From the NCBI GenBank assembly GCA_034667405.1, contig JAXDJX010000016.1, positions 1 through 64,000 on the forward strand: 64,000 nt of DNA. The letters are read 5' to 3'. A model generated the notes under the pieces. That model made no database searches, was not told the origin of the DNA, and saw only the letters and a list, made by a program, of their open reading frames with translations. This stretch comes from JANXVR01 sp034667405. GTDB taxonomy: Bacteria; Actinomycetota; UBA4738; HRBIN12. A program made the translations under genes and the position numbers. Shown here in pieces: positions 1 through 8,950 of this stretch. Numbering within the stretch: position 1 is the stretch's first letter; every line of letters starts with the position of its first letter.

Positions 1-405
1 CGGCAAGCTGATGAAGGTACGGATGATCGGGATCAGACGTCCGAAGAACACCGCCGCGTGTCCCCGTCGTTCGAACCAGGCCTGCGCCCGGTCGACCTCG
101 TGGGGCCGGATCAAGAGGTACCGGCCGAACCGGTCGACGAACGGCCTCCCACCTACCGCCCCCGCCCAATAGGCGAGGAGCGAACCCAGGAGGTTGCCAG
201 CCGCGCCGGCCGCGATGACCATCGGCAGGCTCAGCTCGTGACCGACCGCCGCCACCGCGGCAACAGTGAGCGCGCCTCCGACCAGCATGATGACCTCGGA
301 GGGAACCGGGACGCACGCCGACTCCAACGTCATGAGGATGAATACGGCGAAGTAGCCGTGGTGACGGATCGTATCGGTGACGAAGCTGGTGAAGAGGGCG
401 AGCAA
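1..405 (-). CDS. DedA family membrane protein, 3' end beyond window
   Basis: This is the N-terminal part (135 codons) of a DedA/SNARE-associated-like inner-membrane protein, a family linked to membrane homeostasis and lipid or ion flux. The last visible residues contain FFGRLIPIIRTF, the family's G-R-x-x-P-x-x-R signature, preceded by an ESACVPVPSE re-entrant loop motif near residue 30. The start chosen is a TTG at 405, which has GGAGG five bases upstream. The gene runs off the left edge, so the C-terminal membrane segments are missing. It is divergent from topA. The family call is firm but the substrate is unknown. Confidence 0.85.
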   Translation of the reverse strand, partial: MLALFTSFVTDTIRHHGYFAVFILMTLESACVPVPSEVIMLVGGALTVAAVAAVGHELSLPMVIAAGAAGNLLGSLLAYWAGAVGGRPFVDRFGRYLLIRPHEVDRAQAWFERRGHAAVFFGRLIPIIRTFISLP

Positions 406-555
406 CCGAACCTCCGGGGAGGGAATAGAACGAGCGTAACAGCGCGTTGACGGCCTCCAGCGCCGGGTTTGTGCCCTTCCTGTGACGCGATAGCACCCCG
501 CGCTCCATCCCAACCCCGGCCGAGGGCGGTGGTACCGTCCCCGCGGAACCCCCGC

Positions 556-583
556 TTGACGGCTCCGTGTTCGTCCGTATACA
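556..583 (+). promoter_or_regulatory. Predicted topA promoter
   Basis: TTGACG at 556-561 and TATACA at 578-583 are separated by 16 bases. They lie just upstream of an AAAGGA ribosome site (593-598) and the topA ATG at 604. This is the only promoter-like pair in the 198-base divergent gap between the dedA-like gene and topA. Confidence 0.5.
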
Positions 584-603
584 GGCTTCTCTAAAGGACC
601 GAT

Positions 604-3066
604 ATGCCGAAGACGCTCGTCGTGGTGGAGTCGCCCGCGAAGGCGAAGACCATCGAGAAGTACCTGGGCGGTGACTACACCGTCCGCGCCAGCTATGGGC
701 ACATCCGGGATCTCCCGAAGTCCAAGCTCGGGGTCGATCCCGAGCACGACTTCGCGGTCACCTACGTGGTCCCCGAGGACTCCGAGCGTCATCTGGCCGA
801 ACTGAAGCGCGCCATGAAGGGCGCGGGCGATGTCGTGCTCGCAACGGACTATGACCGGGAGGGCGAGGCCATCGCCTTCCACGTGGCAACGCTCCTGGGG
901 GTCGATCCGGCTACCGCCAAGCGCGTCACCTTCACCGAGATCACGAAAGACGCGATCCTGGATGCGTTCCGCGTTCCCCGGGCCATCGACCTCAGGCTCT
1001 TCGATGCGCAGGAGGCCCGACGGATCCTCGACCGCCTGGTGGGCTACAAGATCAGTCCCATCCTGTGGAAGCGGGTCCGCCCCGGGTTGTCGGCCGGCCG
1101 TGTCCAGTCCGTCGCCGTCCGGCTCATCGTGGAACGCGAGCGCGAGATCACTGCTTTCAACCCGGTCGAGTATTGGAGCGTCGATGTTCGCCTGACGCCG
1201 GAGGACCGTGAAGCGCCGTTCGTCGCGCGTCTGGCCGAGATCCCCGAGGGCAAGCTCGCCGCCAACCCGGACAAGAAAGGCATCACGCTGGGTGCCGAAG
1301 CCGACGCCGCCCAGCATGTCGAACGGCTGAACCGGGCCGCCTACCGCGTGGCGAAGGTAGAGCAGAAGGAGCGGAAGCGCTCGCCTGCGGCGCCGTTCAC
1401 GACGTCCACCCTCCAACAGGAAGCCGCGCGGAAACTCGGCTTCGGCGCTCGGAGGACCATGTCGCTGGCCCAGCGTCTCTATGAAGGGATCGACCTGCCG
1501 GGCGAGGGCACGGTCGGTCTGATCACCTATATGCGTACCGACAGCGTGACCATCGCGGACACCGCGCTCCGCGAGATCACCGAACTCGTGAAGTCGGAGT
1601 ACGGAGAGCAGTACTCGCTGGCGGAGTTCCGCCGGTATAAGACCCGTTCGCGTAATGCACAGGAGGCGCACGAAGCCGTGCGTCCGACCAGCGCGCTCCG
1701 CACGCCCCAACGTGTGGCGAGCAGCTTGGACCGCGACCAGCTCCGCCTCTACACCCTGATCTGGCAGCGAACCATGGCCACGCAGATGGCCGACGCCCGC
1801 TTCAACCAAGTGGGCGTGGACATCGAGGCGATCGCCGACGGCGATGTCCGCTATGGGTTGCGCGCCACCGGTCAGACGATGATCTTCGACGGGTTCCGCC
1901 GGGTCTATTTCGAGGGGCGCGACGACGCTCCCGACGAGGACGCCGAATCGATGCTGCCGCCGCTCACCGCCGAAGAGCTCCTGAAGATGCTCGAGGTTCT
2001 TCCCGAACAGCACTTCACCCAGCCGCCGCCGCGGTTCTCCGAGGCCAGTCTGGTGAAGACGCTGGAGGAGCTGGGGATCGGGCGTCCGTCAACGTATGCC
2101 TCGATCATCTCGACCATCGTCGATCGCGGGTACGTCCGCCTCGAGGACAAGCGCTTCTACCCCGAAGACGTTGCCTATGTGGTGATCGACAAGCTCATCG
2201 AGCATTTCCCCGACGTGGTGGACACGAACTTCACCGCCCACATGGAGAAGGAACTCGACGACATCGCCGAAGGTGAGCTCGGCAAGGTTCAGATGCTCCA
2301 CGAATTCAACTCGCCGTTCGAACGTGCGCTGGAGAAGGCCGAACACAGCTTCGAGCGCTACAGCGAGGACCTGGACGAGGCGTGCCCCCTCTGTCCGACG
2401 GAGGGCCGCGAACCGGGCAAGCTCGAGGTCAAGCTCGGCCGGTACGGGAAGTTCATCGGATGCACGAACTACCCGGAGTGCCGCTACATCCGCAACATGG
2501 ACGGAAGCGTACGTCCCGAGCCGGTACTGTTGGACGAGATCTGCCCGGAATGCGGGAAGCACCAACTACAGGAACGCGTCGGCCGGTTCGGCCCGTTCGT
2601 CGGGTGCAGCGGCTATCCGGACTGCAAGTACATCAAGAAGGAGCCGCCGGTGAGCACCGGCGTGAAGTGCCCCGTTTGCAATCAGGGCGAACTGGTCGAG
2701 AAGCGAACGCGGTTCGGGCTGATGTACGGGTGCGAGCGCTACCCGGACTGCGATGGCGCGGTCAATAACCCGCCCATCAAGGACAAGTCCTGCCCTGAGT
2801 GTGGCGGGCTGTTACTCCAGCGGCCGAAGTCGATCAAGTGCTGGACGTGCGGCGCGGAGATGGACGACGACATGAACGTGACGAAGTCCGGGGATGTGGA
2901 GGGTGAGGCGGCTGCACGGGCCGCGAAAGCCGCCGCTCGCGCGGCTCGGGCTGCGGCGAAGAAGAAGACGACTACGAAGAAGAAGAGCGCCGCGAAACGA
3001 ACGACGAATAAGAAGACGACGGCGAAGAAGCCGTCGGCCGCGGCCGCCGGCGCCGAGGAGGGCTAG
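604..3066 (+). CDS. topA: DNA topoisomerase I
   Basis: An 820-aa type IA topoisomerase that relaxes negative supercoils by breaking one strand through a tyrosyl link. The Toprim domain starts at residue 3 (VVVESPAKAKTIEKYLG) and the catalytic Tyr is near residue 309 in GLITYMRTDS. The C-terminal third carries four Cys4 zinc-ribbon-like modules (CPLC, CPEC, CPVC, CPEC, each with a later Cys pair). A tail of about 40 residues rich in Lys, Ala and Thr follows, like the DNA-binding tails of actinobacterial TopA. It sits six bases upstream of the MFS-Tmk gene, so the two are probably cotranscribed. Confidence 0.97.
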   Translation: MPKTLVVVESPAKAKTIEKYLGGDYTVRASYGHIRDLPKSKLGVDPEHDFAVTYVVPEDSERHLAELKRAMKGAGDVVLATDYDREGEAIAFHVATLLGVDPATAKRVTFTEITKDAILDAFRVPRAIDLRLFDAQEARRILDRLVGYKISPILWKRVRPGLSAGRVQSVAVRLIVEREREITAFNPVEYWSVDVRLTPEDREAPFVARLAEIPEGKLAANPDKKGITLGAEADAAQHVERLNRAAYRVAKVEQKERKRSPAAPFTTSTLQQEAARKLGFGARRTMSLAQRLYEGIDLPGEGTVGLITYMRTDSVTIADTALREITELVKSEYGEQYSLAEFRRYKTRSRNAQEAHEAVRPTSALRTPQRVASSLDRDQLRLYTLIWQRTMATQMADARFNQVGVDIEAIADGDVRYGLRATGQTMIFDGFRRVYFEGRDDAPDEDAESMLPPLTAEELLKMLEVLPEQHFTQPPPRFSEASLVKTLEELGIGRPSTYASIISTIVDRGYVRLEDKRFYPEDVAYVVIDKLIEHFPDVVDTNFTAHMEKELDDIAEGELGKVQMLHEFNSPFERALEKAEHSFERYSEDLDEACPLCPTEGREPGKLEVKLGRYGKFIGCTNYPECRYIRNMDGSVRPEPVLLDEICPECGKHQLQERVGRFGPFVGCSGYPDCKYIKKEPPVSTGVKCPVCNQGELVEKRTRFGLMYGCERYPDCDGAVNNPPIKDKSCPECGGLLLQRPKSIKCWTCGAEMDDDMNVTKSGDVEGEAAARAAKAAARAARAAAKKKTTTKKKSAAKRTTNKKTTAKKPSAAAAGAEEG

Positions 3067-3072
3067 CGGCTC

Positions 3073-5109
3073 GTGGCGTCCATCGCCGACGAGATCGCCG
3101 AACTCCGCGGCACCAAGTCGGCCACCTTCGCGGACCTCTTGCGCCATAAGCCGTTCACGAGGCTCCTCGCAGCGATGACGGTGTCAAGCCTCGGTGACTG
3201 GATCGGTCTCGCCGCGGTCCTGGCCCTCGCCAACCGGCTCGCCGGGGGTACGTCGGTCGCACTCGGGACCGTCGGGTCGGTGATGATCGTCCGGGTCTTG
3301 CCGGCAGCGCTTTTCGGCCCGCTGGCCGCCACGTTCATCGACAGCTTCGACCGCCGGCGGATGATGATCCTGGCCGACGTCGGTCGGGGCGTCCTCTACG
3401 GGACGATGGCGTTCGTGCCCAAGCTGTGGATGATCTTCCCGCTGTCCTTCGGCATCGAATGTCTGTCGTTGCTATGGACGCCGTGCCGTGATGCATCCCT
3501 GCCGCAGTTCGTTCCGCGCCGGCAGCTGGCGAACGCGAACTCCGTTGGATTGCTCACGACGTACGGCACCTTGCCACTGGGAGGGATCATCGCGACCGTG
3601 CTTGCCACCACGGCCAAGGGGATCCCGATCTTCGGGACCCACGTCGAGTCGCTCGCTCTGTTGGTCGATGCCGGAACGTTCGCGTTCAGCGCGTTCATGG
3701 TAAGCGGGATCCCCATCAAGTCGCCAACCGCACGCACGGCCGCCGATTTCGAATGGCGCCAGATCGGCCGCGACATGAAGGAAGGCGTCCAGTTCCTCAA
3801 GGAGAATCCGCTCGCCCGAACCATGATGTTCGGGATCGGCGCGGCGATGGCGGCCACCGGCGCGGTCCTCAGCCTGGGGCCGTCCTTCGCGATCTACACC
3901 CTGGATTCGCAGACGGCCGGCTGGCCGATCCTCATGGCGGCATTCGGTCTGGGGATGGCGTCGGGGATCGTGGCGCTGAACTTCATGGGCAAGATGGTCG
4001 AACGCGAATTGGTCTTCGCCTCGAGCATGCTGTTGGCGGCGGTGAACCTCTTCTTCCTGGCGGTGCAGCCGAACATCTCACTCGCCGCGATCTTCACCGC
4101 GGGTCTCGGTTTCTTCGTGGGGACCATGTGGGTCACCGGTTACACGATGCTCCAGGAGAACGTCACCGACGAGTTCCGCGGCCGAACCTTCGGCGCGATC
4201 ACCGTGGTCGGCAGATTGGTGCTGTTGGTTGCACTGGTGGTGTTCCCCTTCGTCGGGGTGACGCTGGACAAGACCGTCGGGAACCTCCTGGGTAAGACGA
4301 AGGTGCACATCGGTGGACAGCCCATCGATCTGTCGGGAACACGGCTGGCGCTCATGGTGGCGGGGCTCGCTGTTATCGTGGCCGCGGCCTTCACCCGCGA
4401 GGGGATGAAGCGTCTGCGCCTGACCCGACCGAAAGCGCTCACCCTGGTGCCGAAGCTCAAGCGACCTCCCGCGACCGGTGTCTTCATCGCGTTCGAAGGC
4501 GTCGAGGGCGCGGGGAAAGGCACCCAGATCGAACGCGCCGAGGCCTACCTCCGCGAGGCGGGACACGACGTGCTGGTCACCAGAGAGCCGGGCGGGACCG
4601 GCTTCGGCGAACAGGTTCGCCAGGTGGTGCTCGATCCGAAGACGGGGACGCTGGACCCTCGGGCCGAGGCCTTGCTGTTCGCCGCCAGCCGCGCGCACAC
4701 GGTGAGCATGGTGATCCGTCCCGCGCTCGCCGACGGCAAGGTGGTGCTCTGCGACCGGTACGTGGATTCGTCGCTCGCCTACCAAGGATGGGCGCGCGGA
4801 CTCGGTGAGCAGGACGTGCTCACACTGAACGTCTGGGCAACCCAGGGACTGTTCCCGGATCTTGTCGTTCTGCTTCACATCGAGCCCGATCAGGGGTTGG
4901 CGCGATCCGCGGGCGTGCCCGACCGGATGGAGCTGGAGGGAACCGACTTCCATGCCAAGGTGGCGGACGCCTACCTGAAGATCGCGGAGGAGCACCCCGA
5001 ACGGTTCGCCGTTGTGACCGCCGAACGCCCGGTAGATGAGGTGTTCGTGGATGTGCGAGATGCCATCGACCGCGTGATCCGTGAGCACGCCGGCACGGGG
5101 ACGGTCTGA
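3073..5109 (+). CDS. tmk: MFS transporter fused to thymidylate kinase
   Basis: A 678-aa fusion with a GTG start six bases after topA. Residues 20 to about 455 form a major facilitator with about 11-12 hydrophobic segments. Residues from about 470 form a complete dTMP kinase that makes dTDP for DNA synthesis: P-loop FEGVEGAGKGTQ, the TREPGGTGFGE motif and the CDRYVDSSLAYQG DRY motif. Actinobacteria such as Streptomyces carry a similar MFS/dTMP kinase protein beside topA, so the fusion is probably genuine. No substrate can be inferred for the transporter half. It could anchor the kinase at the membrane or move a nucleoside or drug. Confidence 0.92.
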   Translation: MASIADEIAELRGTKSATFADLLRHKPFTRLLAAMTVSSLGDWIGLAAVLALANRLAGGTSVALGTVGSVMIVRVLPAALFGPLAATFIDSFDRRRMMILADVGRGVLYGTMAFVPKLWMIFPLSFGIECLSLLWTPCRDASLPQFVPRRQLANANSVGLLTTYGTLPLGGIIATVLATTAKGIPIFGTHVESLALLVDAGTFAFSAFMVSGIPIKSPTARTAADFEWRQIGRDMKEGVQFLKENPLARTMMFGIGAAMAATGAVLSLGPSFAIYTLDSQTAGWPILMAAFGLGMASGIVALNFMGKMVERELVFASSMLLAAVNLFFLAVQPNISLAAIFTAGLGFFVGTMWVTGYTMLQENVTDEFRGRTFGAITVVGRLVLLVALVVFPFVGVTLDKTVGNLLGKTKVHIGGQPIDLSGTRLALMVAGLAVIVAAAFTREGMKRLRLTRPKALTLVPKLKRPPATGVFIAFEGVEGAGKGTQIERAEAYLREAGHDVLVTREPGGTGFGEQVRQVVLDPKTGTLDPRAEALLFAASRAHTVSMVIRPALADGKVVLCDRYVDSSLAYQGWARGLGEQDVLTLNVWATQGLFPDLVVLLHIEPDQGLARSAGVPDRMELEGTDFHAKVADAYLKIAEEHPERFAVVTAERPVDEVFVDVRDAIDRVIREHAGTGTV

Positions 5110-5133
5110 GCAGCGGGTGTCGTGAGTCGGGGG

Positions 5134-5139
5134 TAGCAT
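5134..5139 (+). promoter_or_regulatory. -10 box of leaderless type for holB
   Basis: TAGCAT ends exactly seven bases before the GTG start at 5147, and there is no ribosome site between them. This spacing predicts that transcription starts at or next to the start codon. Confidence 0.5.
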
Positions 5140-5146
5140 CGCCACC

Positions 5147-6256
5147 GTGAGCGTCGTGTTGGAGCAGGTTCCGGGGCAGACGGCCGCGATGGCGTTCCTG
5201 ACCGGCGCCGCGCTCCGGCCGCACCACGCCTACGTGTTCGCCGGTCCGGAGGGGTCGGGGAAGTCGCTCGCTGCCCGCGCCTTCGTCGCAGCGTTGCTCT
5301 GTCCCGACGGCGGGTGCGGGGAGTGCCGGGCGTGCCGGTTGGCACTCAAGGACCACCACCCCAACGAGTTCGTGGTCGAACCGGAGGGACGTGACATCCA
5401 CGTGGACACCATCCGCGAGGAGGTCTGGCAGCCGGCCAGCCGCACGGCCCCTGAGCCCGGTCGCAAGGTGTTCGTCATCCGAGAGGCCGACCGGCTGTCC
5501 CCGGCTGCAGCCGACACGCTGCTCAAAGTGCTCGAGGAGCCGCCGGCGGATGCGGTGTTCCTCTTGATGTCGGCGCGCGCACATGAGCTGCCGGACACCG
5601 TGTTGAGCCGGTGCCACACCGTGATGTTCACCGCGCTCTCGGAGGCTTTCGTGGTCGAACAGCTGTCGGGTGAAGGGGTGCCGGAGGTCAGGGCAAGCCT
5701 CGCGGCCAGACTCGCCGGCGGGAATCTGGGCCGCGCCAGGCGTCTCGCGGTCTCGCCGGAGGGCCTTGCGTTCCGGGACGCGGCGCTAGAGGCCATCGCC
5801 CTGGCGGCGGACGGGCCCGCGGGGGCGCTCGGCGCCGCCGAGGTGGTCCTGACGGCCGCCGCCGGCTACAAGAAGAACCTCAAGACCGAACTGGAAACCG
5901 AGCTCGCCCCGTTCATGGATGAGAAGGGCCGGCCCGAAGAGGCCTACCGCGGGGCCATCAAGCGCATCGAACAGCGGTTCACCCGCAAAGAGAAGCGAGC
6001 CGAACGGGATTACGTGGACTGGGTGCTCCTGGGTGTGTCCTCCCTGCTGCGAGACCGGATCGCGCACGCCGTGGGCGGAGGGAACGCGCCGCTGATGAAC
6101 CCCGACCTCGCCCCCGACGGTACCCTTACCGTGCAGCGCGCGGCAGCGGGCCTGGCGGGGATCGAGGAGGCTCGCGCGGCCCTGTCCGAAGACTTCAACC
6201 TGAACCTGCGGCTCGTGTTGGAGCAGGCGTTCCTCCGACTCCCCGCCGCCGCCTGA
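5147..6256 (+). CDS. holB: DNA polymerase III delta-prime subunit (clamp loader)
   Basis: A 369-aa clamp-loader ATPase-fold subunit. It has P-loop GPEGSGKS near residue 30, a zinc-module-like Cys cluster (CPDGGCGECRAC) near residue 47 and the TVLSRC SRC motif near residue 149 that supplies the arginine finger. It helps load the beta clamp at the replication fork. The topA, tmk, holB order matches other actinobacteria. It has its own leaderless-type promoter. Length and domains agree with the delta-prime subunit, and the lack of a long C-terminal tail argues against tau/gamma. Confidence 0.92.
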   Translation: MSVVLEQVPGQTAAMAFLTGAALRPHHAYVFAGPEGSGKSLAARAFVAALLCPDGGCGECRACRLALKDHHPNEFVVEPEGRDIHVDTIREEVWQPASRTAPEPGRKVFVIREADRLSPAAADTLLKVLEEPPADAVFLLMSARAHELPDTVLSRCHTVMFTALSEAFVVEQLSGEGVPEVRASLAARLAGGNLGRARRLAVSPEGLAFRDAALEAIALAADGPAGALGAAEVVLTAAAGYKKNLKTELETELAPFMDEKGRPEEAYRGAIKRIEQRFTRKEKRAERDYVDWVLLGVSSLLRDRIAHAVGGGNAPLMNPDLAPDGTLTVQRAAAGLAGIEEARAALSEDFNLNLRLVLEQAFLRLPAAA

Positions 6257-6319
6257 AGAAGGGGCAACTGTGGTGCTGGCACTACTGGCACGAAGACGAG
6301 CGGGCTGGGACGCTAGACG

Positions 6320-6712
6320 GTGGATATGACCGTTCGTGTGCTGATCGTCGATGACCAGGAACCGTTCCGGGAGGCAGCCCGGATGGTTGTAGAGATCACC
6401 GACGGGTTCGAGGTGGTCGGGGAGGCCGAGACGGGGGAAGACTCGGTAACCATGGCGGCCGACCTGAAGCCCGACCTGGTCCTGATGGACGTCAACCTGC
6501 CGGGGATCAACGGGCTCGACGCTACGCGGCAGATCCTCTCGGCGGGTGGGGAGAGCGTGGTCGTGCTGCTCCTGTCCACCTACGAGGAAGAGGAGTACGC
6601 GCCCCGCGCGGCCGAGTGCGGCGCCGCCGCCTATATCCCGAAGGCGGTATTCGGTCCCGACCGGCTCGAGGCGGCGTGGGCGGCCGTCTCGGCCCCGACG
6701 GATGCCGGCTAG
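6320..6712 (+). CDS. Stand-alone response regulator receiver
   Basis: A 130-aa receiver with no output domain. It has the acidic pair D11-D12, phosphoacceptor D57 in VLMDVNLPG, a switch Ser/Thr in LLLSTYEEE and the conserved Lys in YIPKA. It starts at GTG 6320, with an in-frame ATG at 6326 as the alternative. It converges on the operon of three histidine kinases (6734-13301) and is the natural partner for them. A CheY-like protein such as this acts by protein contact or as a phosphate relay or sink, not by binding DNA. Confidence 0.88.
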   Translation: MDMTVRVLIVDDQEPFREAARMVVEITDGFEVVGEAETGEDSVTMAADLKPDLVLMDVNLPGINGLDATRQILSAGGESVVVLLLSTYEEEEYAPRAAECGAAAYIPKAVFGPDRLEAAWAAVSAPTDAG

Positions 6713-6733
6713 GACTGCGCCGCCGGACGCCGG

Positions 6734-8950
6734 TTAAGGAGCCGCCGGGGACGCCGGCACCGAGCCCATCACCGTGGTCCCGCGACCGGGCGCGCTTGCT
6801 ACGCGGAGGGTTCCCCCGATCGATTCGAGCCGGTCGCGCATCCCCTGCAACCCGGTGCCGTACGCCTTGGCCTTGGCGTCGAAACCGGCACCGTCGTCCA
6901 CGACCGCGAACGTGAGGTGTCCCTCCGAGTGGGTGATGGTCACGTCCGCGCGGGAGGCGTTCGCATACTTGGCGATGTTGTTGAGCGCCTCCAGGACACA
7001 GAAGTAGGCGGTGGCTTCGACGTCGGGGATGTAGCGCTTCACTCCGTCGGCGTCGACCGTTACGGGGACCGCGGCCTTCCGGGCCTGGGCGCCCAGTGCG
7101 GCGGCGAGTCCCTGGTCCGCGAGCAAGGGCGGATAGATCCCGCGAGCCAGGTCGCGAAGATCCTCCAGCGCTTCGGTTGAACGCTCCTGCAGTTGGGCCG
7201 CCATCGCCGAGGCCTTCTCCGGGTCGCGCGCGATGACGGTTTGCAGGAGCTTGAGCTGCACGGACAACGCCACGAGCTGCTGCTGCGCCCCATCGTGGAT
7301 GTTCCGTTCGAGCTTGCGACGCTCCTGATCCTGGGCCGACACCAGCCGTTGACGGGAAGCGCGGAGGTCCTCGATGAGCCGTACGTTGTTCAACACCAGC
7401 CCTGCCTGCTCCGCCAGGTCCGTGACCAATCGTTCCTTGGCGGGCGTCATGGGATCGCTTGCCGGCATCCTCACGCTGAGCGCACCCAGGATCTGGCCAT
7501 CGTGACGCACCGGTACCACGTCCTCGCCGGGAAGGGTGGGGAGTTGGTCCTCCTGCATGAAGATCGCTTCGCCGGGGGTCGTGTCTGCGGGCCACGCTGC
7601 CTCGGGGCGAAGGGAGGTGCCGACGCGGAGCCACACGCGAGCCGCATCTGCCCCCACTCCCTGGGCCAGGAACTGAGCCATCCTGGCCAAGACGTCTTCC
7701 GTGGCGTAGGTCTCGCCCACCCGGCCCGAGAACGAGGTCAACACCTCATACGGCGTGGCGCGCTGTCCGTACACGATGCGATCGGCGAATCGCTTGGCGC
7801 GCGCGCGAACCGGGAAGACGAGCAGTCCGATCATGATGCCGATGAGCACCCCGCCCACCTGGAGTCCGCTTCCCACTCCCAGGACGGCGATGGGCACGGC
7901 GACGGCGATCAGCAGATAGAGCATCACGACGGCGCCCACCACCAGCGCGAACACGACCGCCTTCTTTACCACGAGGTCGAGGTCGTAGAGCCGGTAGCGG
8001 TACATGGCGAGGAGATAGGAACCCGGTACCCCCACCGCCACGGAAAGAGCGAACAACGCGAACCCGATCGCGAACACGGGCAGGTCTGTCTTCAAGATGA
8101 AGAAGAGACCTGTTCCTACAACGAAGTCGAGGAGGAGCAGCGACCCCACCAGCGTTGCCACGAACACCAGCCATCGCAGTTGCTGGCGTTCGTCGCCCGT
8201 AGAGCGCTTGTAGCGGCCGCGAACGGCGAAGACGGTGGCCAAACTGATGGCGAGCGTCACCACGGTGCCCAGTGCGATCATCGTCGGGGCGAGGACGGAC
8301 ATCGACGCGATCCCCAGCGGATTCATGTACAGAACGCCCTGGTCGACGTAGGTGTTGAGTGGCCCCGGCGCGATGAGGGAACCGATCACGATGGCGCCGA
8401 GCGCCGCGAAGAGGGTGTACTCAACGATCCGCCATCTGTGGCTCGGCGGGCGTCCGTCCGGATACAGAAGGAACAGCAGTGGGATGAGCGTTACGACGAG
8501 GAATGTGTACTCGCCAAGTGATGCCCACAGGCCCAAGAGGGGGACGGAGCCCGGGTCAACCTTTGCCCCCGTGGTCACGAGGACCTGTGGCAGCAGGGTC
8601 AGTGCCGCGGCTGTGCCGATCGCAGAGAAGATCCACCCCGACGTGTTCTTCGGCTGCCGGGAGACGATCAGGCTTCCGGTCACGAGCCAGGTGAGGCTGA
8701 TCGCGGTGATGATGACGAGGAACCCGATGGATACGGTCTGGCGGAACGGGTCATCCTCGGAGGCCTGACGGTCTCGCAGGTCAGCAAGCGTCGCCGGACC
8801 GTCCCCCTCCGACGGGTCCCCGATGACCACGATCTGGCCCGGCTCCTGCCGGGGGTACACAAAGGTTGCGACCAAAAGCGATGCCAGCAGGCCGCTCACC
8901 GCGATCACCAGGAGCAGCCTGGAGATGATCTTGGCGGCCCGCGGACTCAC
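6734..8950 (-). CDS. Membrane sensor histidine kinase C (GAF, HisKA_3)
   Basis: A 738-aa kinase, third in a tandem operon. The GTG start at 8950 overlaps the stop of the previous kinase gene (GTGA). It has about eight N-terminal hydrophobic segments, a VYGQRATPYEVL linker, a GAF-like domain (about residues 400-520), then the HisKA_3 box ERNIHDGAQQ with phosphoacceptor H552. The C-terminal HATPase has an N box (LNNIAKYA), G1 (VVDDGAGFD) and G2 (GLQGMRDRL). All catalytic elements are present. Its architecture is the same as kinases A and B, which suggests tandem duplication. The signal is unknown. Confidence 0.9.
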   Translation of the reverse strand: MSPRAAKIISRLLLVIAVSGLLASLLVATFVYPRQEPGQIVVIGDPSEGDGPATLADLRDRQASEDDPFRQTVSIGFLVIITAISLTWLVTGSLIVSRQPKNTSGWIFSAIGTAAALTLLPQVLVTTGAKVDPGSVPLLGLWASLGEYTFLVVTLIPLLFLLYPDGRPPSHRWRIVEYTLFAALGAIVIGSLIAPGPLNTYVDQGVLYMNPLGIASMSVLAPTMIALGTVVTLAISLATVFAVRGRYKRSTGDERQQLRWLVFVATLVGSLLLLDFVVGTGLFFILKTDLPVFAIGFALFALSVAVGVPGSYLLAMYRYRLYDLDLVVKKAVVFALVVGAVVMLYLLIAVAVPIAVLGVGSGLQVGGVLIGIMIGLLVFPVRARAKRFADRIVYGQRATPYEVLTSFSGRVGETYATEDVLARMAQFLAQGVGADAARVWLRVGTSLRPEAAWPADTTPGEAIFMQEDQLPTLPGEDVVPVRHDGQILGALSVRMPASDPMTPAKERLVTDLAEQAGLVLNNVRLIEDLRASRQRLVSAQDQERRKLERNIHDGAQQQLVALSVQLKLLQTVIARDPEKASAMAAQLQERSTEALEDLRDLARGIYPPLLADQGLAAALGAQARKAAVPVTVDADGVKRYIPDVEATAYFCVLEALNNIAKYANASRADVTITHSEGHLTFAVVDDGAGFDAKAKAYGTGLQGMRDRLESIGGTLRVASAPGRGTTVMGSVPASPAAP

